Shown in pieces: positions 33,366 through 42,500 of a stretch of DNA of 64,000 bases. Positions within the stretch are counted from its first letter, which is position 1; every line of letters begins with the position of its first letter. The notes under the pieces are model-generated. The model searched no databases. It was not told where the DNA came from and worked only from the letters and a program-made list of their open reading frames with translations. Origin of the DNA: Oceanihabitans gracilariae (GTDB lineage Bacteria > Bacteroidota > Bacteroidia > Flavobacteriales > Flavobacteriaceae); the NCBI RefSeq assembly GCF_042684485.1, contig NZ_JBHULM010000011.1, positions 806,001 to 870,000 of the forward strand, read 5' to 3'. Position numbers and translations under genes: made by a program.

Positions 33366-34941
33366 AACAATAAGAATTGGTACTCGCGATAGCGAACTTG
33401 CCTTATACCAAGCCAACATATTAAAAAGCCAATTAGAACACCTTGGCCATAACGTACAATTAGTTCCTGTAAAATCTACAGGAGATTTACAACTAAACAA
33501 ACCATTATACGAGCTAGGAATCACTGGTATTTTCACCAAAACCCTAGACATCGCTATGTTAAATGGTGATATAGACATTGCTGTACACTCTCTTAAAGAT
33601 GTACCAACCATTTTACCTAAAGGCATTGTACAAGCAGCAGTTTTAAAACGTGGTAACGTACGCGATACCTTAGTTTTTAAAACTACCGAAGAATTTCTAG
33701 GCGCAAAAGATGCCGTAATTGCTACTAGTAGCTTACGCAGAAAAGCACAATGGTTAAACCGTTATCCTACACATACTGTTGAAGATATTCGCGGTAACGT
33801 AAATACACGCTTACAAAAGCTAAAAGACACAGAACATTTTGATGCTGCTATTTTTGCAGCAGCAGGAATTGGGCGCTTAGGTTTACGTCCTGAAACTGCT
33901 TTAAATTTAGACTGGATGATTCCTGCTGCAGCACAAGGAGCTATAGTAGCTGTTGCACTAGAAGAAGACGAAGAAACAAGAGCTATTTTAAGCGAAATTA
34001 ATGACGAAGAAACACAAACTTGTACTCAAATTGAGCGTGAGTTTTTAAATCGTTTAGAAGGTGGTTGTACTGCTCCTATTGGTGCTTTATGCTACATAAA
34101 AGACGAAGAAATACATTTTGATGGTGTTTTATTAAGTCCTAACGGAAGCAAAAAAATAACAGTACAACGTAGCAAAAAATTAGGAGAACACCATGATTTA
34201 GCAGAATGGTGTGCTAACTACGTAATAGAAAAAGGTGGTAAACGATTAATGGATGCGCTTAAAGAAGTTAGCAAGCCAACAAAAGTATACTCTACCAAAT
34301 CGCTAACCGAAGACCAACGTTTATTAGTAAACGAAAACTTAGGTGTAGAAAGCTCAGACTTTATAAAAATAAGCACCAACAGATTAAAACCACAATTGGT
34401 TAGAAACCCTATTCAAAATGTGGTAATTACAAGTAAAAATGCAGTAGAAGCTTTACTTCAAAATTTTTCTGCTGTAGAATTACAATTTCAAAACATATAC
34501 TGTGTAGGACGTAGAACCAAACGTTTGGTAGAAAAACGTATTGGTAAAGTAAAACACGTAGAACCTAATGCTAAAAAACTAGCTAACTATTTAGTAGATT
34601 ATATTGAAGGAAATGAAGTGACTTATTTTTGTAGTGACTTACGTCTAGATGCATTGCCTACTATTTTAGAAGAAAACAATATTACGGTTCACGAAATACA
34701 AGCCTACCAAACAAAATATGATGCAGTAAAACTACCAAACACTGTTGAAGCGGTTTTATTTTACAGTCCATCTACAGTACAAAGTTTTAAACAAGAGAAT
34801 ACAGCAAAAGATAATATGATTGCTTTTTGCATTGGTGAAACTACTGCACAAGAAGCAAAAAAACACTTTAAAGACATACGTATTGCTAAAGTACCAACTG
34901 TAGAAAGTGTTATACAATTAGTAAATGAGCATTATATTTAA
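33358..34941 (+). CDS. hemC: Fused porphobilinogen deaminase/uroporphyrinogen-III synthase (HemC-HemD)
   Basis: 527 residues. Residues 1 to about 305 are HemC: GTRDSELALYQA, SLKDVPT, SSLRRKAQ and the dipyrromethane cofactor Cys C237 in EGGCTAPIG. Residues about 310-527 are a HemD domain (VVITSKNAVEALLQNF, FYSPSTVQSF, CIGETTAQEAKK). One chain would make hydroxymethylbilane and close it to uroporphyrinogen III, limiting loss of the unstable intermediate. Overlaps hemA by 8 nt. No separate hemD is in the window. Confidence 0.95.
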   Translation: MPKTIRIGTRDSELALYQANILKSQLEHLGHNVQLVPVKSTGDLQLNKPLYELGITGIFTKTLDIAMLNGDIDIAVHSLKDVPTILPKGIVQAAVLKRGNVRDTLVFKTTEEFLGAKDAVIATSSLRRKAQWLNRYPTHTVEDIRGNVNTRLQKLKDTEHFDAAIFAAAGIGRLGLRPETALNLDWMIPAAAQGAIVAVALEEDEETRAILSEINDEETQTCTQIEREFLNRLEGGCTAPIGALCYIKDEEIHFDGVLLSPNGSKKITVQRSKKLGEHHDLAEWCANYVIEKGGKRLMDALKEVSKPTKVYSTKSLTEDQRLLVNENLGVESSDFIKISTNRLKPQLVRNPIQNVVITSKNAVEALLQNFSAVELQFQNIYCVGRRTKRLVEKRIGKVKHVEPNAKKLANYLVDYIEGNEVTYFCSDLRLDALPTILEENNITVHEIQAYQTKYDAVKLPNTVEAVLFYSPSTVQSFKQENTAKDNMIAFCIGETTAQEAKKHFKDIRIAKVPTVESVIQLVNEHYI

Positions 34942-35045
34942 TAGCTGTCATTATATGTAATGTGGTAAACTCAAAATAACCAGGCTACCATAGAACACAA
35001 GTTTGTTTTGCAGTGAGCATTAAAATCAAGTTGAATTAAAAAATA

Positions 35046-35063
35046 TTTCCGCTTTCGCGGAAA
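35046..35063. repeat. Short palindrome before hemE
   Basis: TTTCCGC-TTTC-GCGGAAA, perfect 7-bp arms, ending 6 nt before the hemE ATG. It could cover the translation start of the mRNA. The rest of the 34942-35069 gap shows no gene. Confidence 0.6.
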
Positions 35064-35069
35064 GTGAGC

Positions 35070-36101
35070 ATGATAAAAAACGATTTATTTTTAAGAGCAT
35101 TAAAAGGAGAAACCGTAAAACGTCCACCAGTTTGGATGATGCGTCAAGCAGGTAGATATCTTCCAGAATTCATGGAAATAAAAGCCAAATACGATTTCTT
35201 TACACGTTGTCAAACTCCAGAATTAGCAAGTGAAATTACCGTTCAACCTATTCGTAGATATGGTATGGATGCTGCTATTCTGTTTTCAGATATCTTAGTC
35301 ATTCCACAAGCAATGAATATTGAGGTACAAATGAAACCTAATTTTGGTCCTTATTTACCAAACCCTATTCGTTCTCAAAAAGACGTAGACAATGTTATTG
35401 TTCCTGATGCAAAAGAAGCTTTAGACTATGTGTACCAAGCTATAAAAGCAACTAAAGAAAAACTAAATGACGAAATTCCGTTAATTGGTTTTGCAGGTTC
35501 TCCATGGACCATACTATGTTATTGCGTACAAGGTCAAGGCTCTAAAAACTTTGATAAAGCCAAAGAGTTTTGTTTTACAAACCCAATTGCTGCACATGGT
35601 TTACTACAAAAAATCACAGACACTACTATTGCTTACTTAAAAGAAAAAGTAAAAGCAGGTTGTAATGCTGTTCAAGTATTCGATTCTTGGGGAGGCATGC
35701 TTTCTCCTACAGATTATCAAGAATTTTCTTGGCAATATATTCAGCAAATCATCGATGCGTTAAAAGAAGACGCTCCTGTAATTGCATTTGGTAAAGGTTG
35801 CTGGTTTGCGCTAGATACTATGGCAAAATCTGGTGCTGCTGCTTTAGGTGTAGACTGGACCTGTTCTGCTAAAAACGCACGTTATTTAACTGGTGGAAAC
35901 ATCACGCTTCAAGGTAACTTTGATCCTACTCGTTTATTTTCGCCTCCTGCAGAAATCAAGAAAATGGTTACGCAAATGATTAACGATTTTGGTAAAGACA
36001 AATACATTGTAAATCTTGGTCATGGTATTCTACCTAACATTCCGTTAGAAAACGCTAAAGCATTTATAGATGCAGTAAAAGAGTACCAAAGCCCTTCTTA
36101 A
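35070..36101 (+). CDS. hemE: Uroporphyrinogen decarboxylase
   Basis: 343 residues with the family signature RPPVWMMRQAGRYLPE, FSDILVIPQAM and GFAGSPWTILCY. It removes four acetate carboxyls from uroporphyrinogen III to give coproporphyrinogen III. I chose the ATG at 35070 over a GTG 6 nt earlier. A perfect palindrome lies immediately upstream. It is the third haem gene of the plus-strand run, 128 nt after hemCD. Confidence 0.96.
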   Translation: MIKNDLFLRALKGETVKRPPVWMMRQAGRYLPEFMEIKAKYDFFTRCQTPELASEITVQPIRRYGMDAAILFSDILVIPQAMNIEVQMKPNFGPYLPNPIRSQKDVDNVIVPDAKEALDYVYQAIKATKEKLNDEIPLIGFAGSPWTILCYCVQGQGSKNFDKAKEFCFTNPIAAHGLLQKITDTTIAYLKEKVKAGCNAVQVFDSWGGMLSPTDYQEFSWQYIQQIIDALKEDAPVIAFGKGCWFALDTMAKSGAAALGVDWTCSAKNARYLTGGNITLQGNFDPTRLFSPPAEIKKMVTQMINDFGKDKYIVNLGHGILPNIPLENAKAFIDAVKEYQSPS

Positions 36102-36189
36102 TCTCTCTAAAAGAAAGAAACTGCTTCGGCACAAAAATAAAACATGTGAATTTGCTTTCCATTAAAACGGAATAGAGATAAAAATAATT

Positions 36190-36330
36190 TGGGCGTTACC
36201 TACTTTTTTTGAGTAACAATTTCTTATACATTGCAACAAATAAGTATAAAAAAGTAGGTCGCGCTTTCACTACTCGCTCTCTGCGAGGAGCTCAAACAAA
36301 TAGTTCAATCGCTAACGCAAAGCTTGGCTT
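36190..36330. repeat. Interspersed repeat copy 1 (GGGCGTTACC...GGTCGCGCTTT...ATCGCTAACGC)
   Basis: Lies between hemE and the EI24 gene. GGGCGTTACC at the left, GTCGCGCTTTC, GAGCTC and ATCGCTAACGC at the right; GGCGTTA/TAACGC can pair end to end. A shorter copy with the same landmarks occurs at 62097-62185. Any extended reading frame through this segment is probably not translated. Confidence 0.65.
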
Positions 36331-36343
36331 TAAAACAAATACT

Positions 36344-37102
36344 ATGGTTAAAAACATACTAAAAGGCTTAAAAGCATACGCAAATAGTTTCACATTAATT
36401 TCCCAATTAAAACTCTGGAAATTCTTTTTCATTCCAATCATAATAAGCATCATAACTGCCATAATTATTGGTGTTTCGGCTTATGGTTTTTCAGATAATG
36501 TAGGTAGCTTTATAGCCAAATTATGGTTTTGGGAATGGGGAAAAGAAACCTTCACCTCTATTGCAACAGTTATTGGCGGAATTGCTGTTTTAGCCATTGG
36601 TTTGATTCTATATAAACACATCATCATGGCACTTTCTGCACCATTTATGAGTCCTGTTTCCGAAAAAATTGAAGCACACCTCACAGGAATAGAAAACCAC
36701 ACACACAGAAATACTTCTTTTAAAGAACAACTATGGCGAGGAATACGCATCAATATTAGAAACTTAGGAAAAGAACTTCTATATACAATCCCTTTATTAT
36801 TCCTTAAATTCATTCCTGTTGTAAATGTATTTTCAACTGTTTTATTATTCGTATTACAAGCCTACTATGCTGGTTTTGGTAATATGGATTATACCTTAGA
36901 ACGACACTTTAAATACAGAGAAAGCATACAGTTTATTAGAAAAAATAGAGGCGTTGCTATTGGTAATGGTATTGTTTTTATGCTCTTTTTACTAATTCCT
37001 GTAATTGGTGTCATTTTAGTTTTACCACTAAGCGTTACTGCTGCTTCTATAAGCACTGTAAACCTTTTAAAAGACGAAACCTCAACAACAAATACCATGT
37101 AA
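36344..37102 (+). CDS. EI24/CysZ-family membrane protein
   Basis: 252 residues with about five or six membrane helices: LKLWKFFFIPIIISIITAII, ALSAPFMSPVSEKIE, FIPVVNVFSTVLLFVLQAYY and IGNGIVFMLFLLIPVIGVIL. CysZ proteins import sulfate, while EI24-domain proteins in this phylum are uncharacterised. It lies inside the haem operon between hemE and hemF, so a link to porphyrin or sulfur supply is possible but unproven. The start at 36344 avoids the repeat upstream. Confidence 0.85.
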   Translation: MVKNILKGLKAYANSFTLISQLKLWKFFFIPIIISIITAIIIGVSAYGFSDNVGSFIAKLWFWEWGKETFTSIATVIGGIAVLAIGLILYKHIIMALSAPFMSPVSEKIEAHLTGIENHTHRNTSFKEQLWRGIRINIRNLGKELLYTIPLLFLKFIPVVNVFSTVLLFVLQAYYAGFGNMDYTLERHFKYRESIQFIRKNRGVAIGNGIVFMLFLLIPVIGVILVLPLSVTAASISTVNLLKDETSTTNTM

Positions 37103-37201
37103 TGAAAATACAATTTGATGGTTTTAAAACATTCAATTAAAAAAACGAATTTACTCCAATTAGTGAAAACCCTCTAAACATGGAGTTCTATGCATTATAT
37201 A

Positions 37202-38104
37202 ATGAAAGACACATTTTTTAAATACATACACCAATTACAAGACAGTATAACTGCAGGTCTAGAAAAAATAGATGGTAAAGCCACTTTTCAAGAAGACATC
37301 TGGAAACGACCAGAAGGTGGTGGCGGAAGAACTAGAGTTATAGAAAACGGAAACGTTTTTGAAAAAGGTGGTGTTAATATTTCTGGTGTACATGGCAAAC
37401 TACCAGACAGTATGCAAAAATATTTTGGTGTTGAAGATGCCGATTTTTTTGCTTGCGGATTAAGCCTTGTCTTACACCCAAAAAACCCAATGGTACCAAC
37501 AGTACATGCAAATTGGCGCTATTTTGAAATGTATGATAAAGAAGGGAATATTGTAGACCAATGGTTTGGAGGTGGACAAGATCTTACTCCTTACTATTTG
37601 TTTGAGGAAGATGCGAAACACTTTCACCAAACCTGTAAAACTGCATGTGATAAACACAATCCTGAATTCTACCCAAAATACAAAGCACGTTGCGACGAGT
37701 ATTTTTACAACACACACAGAAATGAAGGTCGTGGTATTGGAGGTTTATTCTTCGATTATTGCAAAGCTTCCGAAGAAATGAGCATGCAAAACTGGTACGA
37801 TTTTGTTACCGAAGTTGGCGACAGTTTCCTAGAAGCTTATGTTCCAATAGTAGAAAAAAGAAAAGATGTAGCATACACCAAAGCACAACGCGATTGGCAA
37901 GAAATACGTCGTGGTCGTTATGTAGAATTCAATTTAGTACACGATAAAGGAACCCTTTTTGGCCTAAAAACCAACGGAAGGATTGAAAGTATTTTAATGA
38001 GTCTTCCGCCACATGTACAATGGGCTTACAACCATCATCCAGAAGCTGGTAGCGAAGAAGAAAAACTAATTGAAGTATTAAAAAACCCTAAAAATTGGGC
38101 TTAA
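37202..38104 (+). CDS. hemF: Oxygen-dependent coproporphyrinogen III oxidase
   Basis: 300 residues from the ATG at 37202, the usual length; an in-frame ATG 12 nt earlier is possible. Motifs are GGGGRTRV, VHANWRYFE (substrate His), WFGGGQDLTPYY and RRGRYVEFNLVHD. It decarboxylates coproporphyrinogen III to protoporphyrinogen IX using O2, so this organism makes haem by the classical protoporphyrin route, with HemJ and HemH encoded nearby. Confidence 0.96.
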   Translation: MKDTFFKYIHQLQDSITAGLEKIDGKATFQEDIWKRPEGGGGRTRVIENGNVFEKGGVNISGVHGKLPDSMQKYFGVEDADFFACGLSLVLHPKNPMVPTVHANWRYFEMYDKEGNIVDQWFGGGQDLTPYYLFEEDAKHFHQTCKTACDKHNPEFYPKYKARCDEYFYNTHRNEGRGIGGLFFDYCKASEEMSMQNWYDFVTEVGDSFLEAYVPIVEKRKDVAYTKAQRDWQEIRRGRYVEFNLVHDKGTLFGLKTNGRIESILMSLPPHVQWAYNHHPEAGSEEEKLIEVLKNPKNWA

Positions 38105-38105
38105 T

Positions 38106-38495
38106 ATGAATTGTTACTGCGGAAATAATAAAACCTATAAAGCTTGTTGCCAAGTATTTCATTTAAACCAAGGAAAAACGGAAACTACAGAACAGCTTAT
38201 GCGCTCAAGATATAGTGCTTTTGTACTAGCAAATGGCGATTATTTAATGCAAACACATCACGCTTCTACTAGACCATTATCTGAAAAAAAGGAAATTGTA
38301 AAATGGGCAAAATCTGTAGAATGGATAAAACTAGAAGTACAAGAAACCACTAAAGGATTAGAAAAAGATAAAGAAGGCACAGTTACCTTTAACGCGTATT
38401 TTTATGAAAACGGAAAAGTAGATGTCATTCATGAAAAGTCTGCATTTATCAAAGAAAACAACAAATGGTATTACTTAGGTTATGCCAAAAATTAA
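38106..38495 (+). CDS. YchJ-like SEC-C motif protein
   Basis: 129 residues. The N-terminal zinc-binding CYCGNNKTYKACC (SEC-C type) is followed by the NTF2-like YchJ fold (AEQLMRSRYSAFVL-like EQLMRSRYSAFVLANGDYL). Function unknown; the family may bind metal. It starts 1 nt after hemF and ends 6 nt before hemB, so it is co-transcribed with haem genes. Confidence 0.9.
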   Translation: MNCYCGNNKTYKACCQVFHLNQGKTETTEQLMRSRYSAFVLANGDYLMQTHHASTRPLSEKKEIVKWAKSVEWIKLEVQETTKGLEKDKEGTVTFNAYFYENGKVDVIHEKSAFIKENNKWYYLGYAKN

Positions 38496-38501
38496 TATAT
38501 T

Positions 38502-39494
38502 ATGTATCCTATTAAAAGAAATAGAAGATTAAGAACAAACCAAGCGATTAGAAGCTTAGTTAGAGAAACTATTATTTCACCAAACGATTTTTTAGTACCA
38601 CTTTTTGTGGTAGAAGGAAAAGGTGTTAAAGAAGAAATTGCATCGATGCCAAATTACTATCGTTACAGTTTAGATTTACTACAAGAAGAAGTAAAAGAAC
38701 TATGGAAACTTGGATTAAAATCGGTATTACTGTTTGTAAAAGTACCAGACAATTTAAAAGACAATAAAGGAACCGAAGCCATAAACCCAGACGGATTAAT
38801 GCAACGTGCCATAAAAGCGGTTAAAAATGCTTGTCCGGAAATGCTAGTAATGACAGACGTAGCATTAGATCCTTATTCTGTTTATGGTCATGATGGTATT
38901 ATTGAAAACGGAAAAGTAATAAACGACGAAAGTGTAGAAGTATTAACAGAAATGAGTGTATCTCATATTGAAGCTGGAGCAGATTTTGTTGCGCCTAGTG
39001 ATATGATGGATGGTCGTATTTTATCGATTCGTGAAGCTTTTGAAGATCGAGAGTATACAGACGCAGGAATTATGAGTTATTCGGCAAAATATGCTTCTGC
39101 TTTTTATGGTCCTTTTCGTGATGCTTTAGATTCTGCTCCTGTAGATTCTCAAGACATTCCAAAAGACAAAAAATCATATCAAATGGATTATGCAAACCGA
39201 TTTGAAGCAATACGTGAAACCGAAATGGATATTGATGAAGGTGCAGATATTGTAATGGTAAAACCAGGTTTATGCTATTTAGATATTGTTCGTGAAATTA
39301 AAAACGAAGTCGATGTTCCTGTTGCAGTATATCAAGTTTCTGGAGAATATGCTATGCTTAAAGCAGCTGCAGAAAAAGGATGGCTAGACCATGATGCGGT
39401 TATGATGGAGCAAATTACAGCCATTAAACGCGCTGGAGCTGATATCATTGCTAGTTACTTTGCTAAGGATGTTGTAAAGCTACTAAACCAATAA
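38502..39494 (+). CDS. hemB: Delta-aminolevulinic acid dehydratase (porphobilinogen synthase)
   Basis: 330 residues. Catalytic Lys in MVKPGLCYLDIV and the second active-site Lys region DVPVAVYQVSGEY. The metal site reads DVALDPYSVYGHDGI: the Cys ligands of zinc-type enzymes are replaced by Ala/Asp, so this is the Mg(II)-type enzyme. It condenses two 5-aminolevulinate to porphobilinogen. It is the last gene of the haem operon, ended by a strong bidirectional terminator. Confidence 0.96.
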   Translation: MYPIKRNRRLRTNQAIRSLVRETIISPNDFLVPLFVVEGKGVKEEIASMPNYYRYSLDLLQEEVKELWKLGLKSVLLFVKVPDNLKDNKGTEAINPDGLMQRAIKAVKNACPEMLVMTDVALDPYSVYGHDGIIENGKVINDESVEVLTEMSVSHIEAGADFVAPSDMMDGRILSIREAFEDREYTDAGIMSYSAKYASAFYGPFRDALDSAPVDSQDIPKDKKSYQMDYANRFEAIRETEMDIDEGADIVMVKPGLCYLDIVREIKNEVDVPVAVYQVSGEYAMLKAAAEKGWLDHDAVMMEQITAIKRAGADIIASYFAKDVVKLLNQ

Positions 39495-39513
39495 AGTAAA
39501 TTATATTTCCAAT

Positions 39514-39547
39514 AAAAAATCCTGAACAAAACAGTTCAGGATTTTTT
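39514..39547. terminator. Bidirectional terminator after hemB
   Basis: Perfect 14-bp stem AAAAAATCCTGAAC/GTTCAGGATTTTTT with a 6-nt loop. It ends hemB (+) and the convergent T9SS cargo gene (-). Confidence 0.9.
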
Positions 39548-39558
39548 ATTTTCAATAC

Positions 39559-42500
39559 TTATCTTTTTAAAGTAAAATGAGATCGAAATTGTTTTTGTTC
39601 ACCACCTTCTTCATACGTTAAAACAAACCAATAATCACTAGAAGGTAAAACAGAACCATTAAATGTTCCATCCCAACCAGGACCTGATGTACGTATCTGC
39701 TTTAATAATTTACCATATCTGTCATAAATACTAACCATACTATTGGGTTGGTTACTTAAGGCAAAAACATTCCAAGTATCATTATAACCATCGTTGTTTG
39801 GTGTTAGTATTTTAGGAAAATCTATAATACTAATATTATCAATTGTAATATAATCACAAGAAGGTGTTCCTATTTTTCTATCGTATACATAAACCGTATG
39901 TATACCACTACTTACATTAGTAAAAACACCTCCATTATCTAGAATAGGACCATCATCTAACTGAAACCAATAATCTCCATAACCTTCTACATGTATCGTT
40001 ATTGTAGGATTAGGTTCAAAAGATCCTGATTGTACTACATTAACAAATACTGCTTGTCCTGATTGAATAACTTCAAAAGCTTCACTAATTTCTGAATTAC
40101 AATTTGCTGTCGGTAAAATTTCTTCAATAGATAAGGTGTATAATCCAGGAGCAGCAGTGTCTACAGTATATGTACTTTGATTTGCTCCTAATATCACTAC
40201 TCCATTTAAATACCATGTATAGTTATAATTCGTGTTTTGTAAATCACTAACTAAAGTAATTGTATTTTGCACAACTCCAGTAACATAATCTACACAAAGC
40301 GTATTTAATCCATCTACAGAAGAAATAACAGGCTTTAATATAGGGTTTACAGTTATGGTCATGGTTTGTGTGGTAGCACATTCTCCTGCAGCAGGTGTAA
40401 ACGTATATGTTGTTGTAGTTGTATTGTCTAAAGCAGGACTCCAAGTTCCGGTTATACCGTTGTTAGAAGTTGTTGGTAAGGCATTTAAAGTTTCACCACT
40501 ACAAATTGCTGGTTCTTGAGTAAACGTTGGTGTTATATTTGAGTTTACCGTTATCGTCATGGTTTGTGTGGTAGCACATTCTCCTGCAGCAGGTGTAAAC
40601 GTATATGTTGTTGTAGTTGTATTGTCTACAGCTGGACTCCAAGTTCCGTTTATACCATTGTTAGAAGTTGTTGGCAAGGCATTTAATGTATCACCACTAC
40701 AAATTGCTGGTTCTTGTGTAAACGTTGGTGTTATATTAGGATTTACCGTTATGGTCATGCTTTGCGTAGCTGCACATTGCCCTGCATCTGGCGTAAAGGT
40801 ATAAGTTGTTGTTGCTGTATTGTCTATAGCTGGACTCCAAGCTCCTGTTATACCATTATTTGAGGTTGTTGGTAATGCCGCTAAGGTTTCGCCATCACAA
40901 ATTGGTCCTACTTGTGTAAATGTAGGAGACACAGATGGATTTACAGTTATAGTCATCGTTTGTGTGGTAGCACAAACTCCTGCATCTGGAGTAAAGGTAT
41001 AGGTCGTAGTTGTTGTATTATCTAATGCTGGGCTCCAAGTTCCTGCTACACCATTATTAGAGGTAGTTGGTAAAGCCGCTAAGGCTTCTCCACTACATAT
41101 GTCTGCAACTTGTGTAAACGTTGGTGTAATATTAGCATTTACGGTTATGGTCATGGTTTCTGAAACCGCACATTGCCCTGCATCTGGAGTAAAGGTATAA
41201 GTGGTTGTTGCTGTATTATCTAAAGCAGGACTCCAAGTTCCGGTTATACCATTATTTGATGTTGTTGGTAATGCCGCTAAGGTTTCGCCACTACATATTG
41301 CTACTACTTGTGTAAATATTGGTGTTATGTTTGCATTTACAGTAATAGTCATGGTTTCTGTAACAGCACATTGACCTGCATCTGGAGTAAAGGTGTACGT
41401 GGTTGTTGCTGTATTGTCTATAGCTGGACTCCATGTTCCTGTTATACCATTATTTGAGGTTGTTGGCAACGGACTTAAAGTATCGCCACTACAAATTGGA
41501 GGCACTTGTGTAAATGTTGGTGTTATAATTGGGTTTACAGTAATAGTCATGGTTTCTGTAACAGCACATTGCCCTGCATCTGGAGTAAAGGTGTACGTGG
41601 TTGTAGCAGTATTGTCTAAAGCAGGACTCCATGTTCCTGTTATACCATTATTTGAGGTTGTTGGCAACGAACTTAAAGTATCGCCATTACAAATTGGAGG
41701 CACTTGCGTAAATGTTGGAGTAAGATTAGGATTTACGGTTACAGAAACACTATCTACTAGTATTTGCGAACATATTACAGTTCCTGATCCATCTACAACT
41801 TGAACATCTTCTAGAGTAATTGTTGTGTCTACTGTAAGCACCTGGTTTAAAGTTGCTTCTCCTGAATTATCTAAAACAATTTGCTCTGTTGCTCCACCAT
41901 TTGTGTTGTAATGTACGACTGTGTTTGGTGTTCCTGAAAAAGTAAACGTAACATTTTCACCTTCGCACACATCTGTATCAGAAGCAGAAACTACAGCATC
42001 TGGTATTTCTGAAACAACTAAATTAAATTCTACCAAGCTGTAACAATCGGTAACACTGGATAAAACTTTAGCATAAATGGTTTGCGGATTTGAAGTATTA
42101 ACATAAATACCAGGAAGAGCATCTACACCATCTGTAGCATCGGCTAAATCTTCATAATACTCAACAGTTTCATTTGCTAAATCATTACTAATACTACTAC
42201 TTAAACCATTTAAATTAAAGATAGATGCATCTGGAGTACCACTACAGGCAACAACATCATTAATTTGGTTTGCAACTGGAGGAGAAGGAAAAGCACCTGC
42301 TCCATCATTTGCTGTTCCTGTCCATTGTATTTCAAAACCACCATCACCTTGCGGACGATCTATTACAATAAAATAAGTTTCGCCTACATTAACATTTAAC
42401 CAGTATACATAACCATTTCCGTTAGCACCTGGTCCTGTTTGCGTTAACGTTGTACTTCCATTAATACCTGTATGGTTATTAGCTAAGCCCGCTTCATTCG

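Noticed and set aside
36209..36343. 45-residue N-terminal extension of the EI24 protein
   Set aside because: It is encoded by the interspersed repeat element and has no membrane or family similarity; the ATG at 36344 starts the conserved part.
40559..41803. Plus-strand open frames across the T9SS cargo repeats
   Set aside because: They are antisense to the seven-repeat region; their similarity to each other only mirrors the coding repeats.
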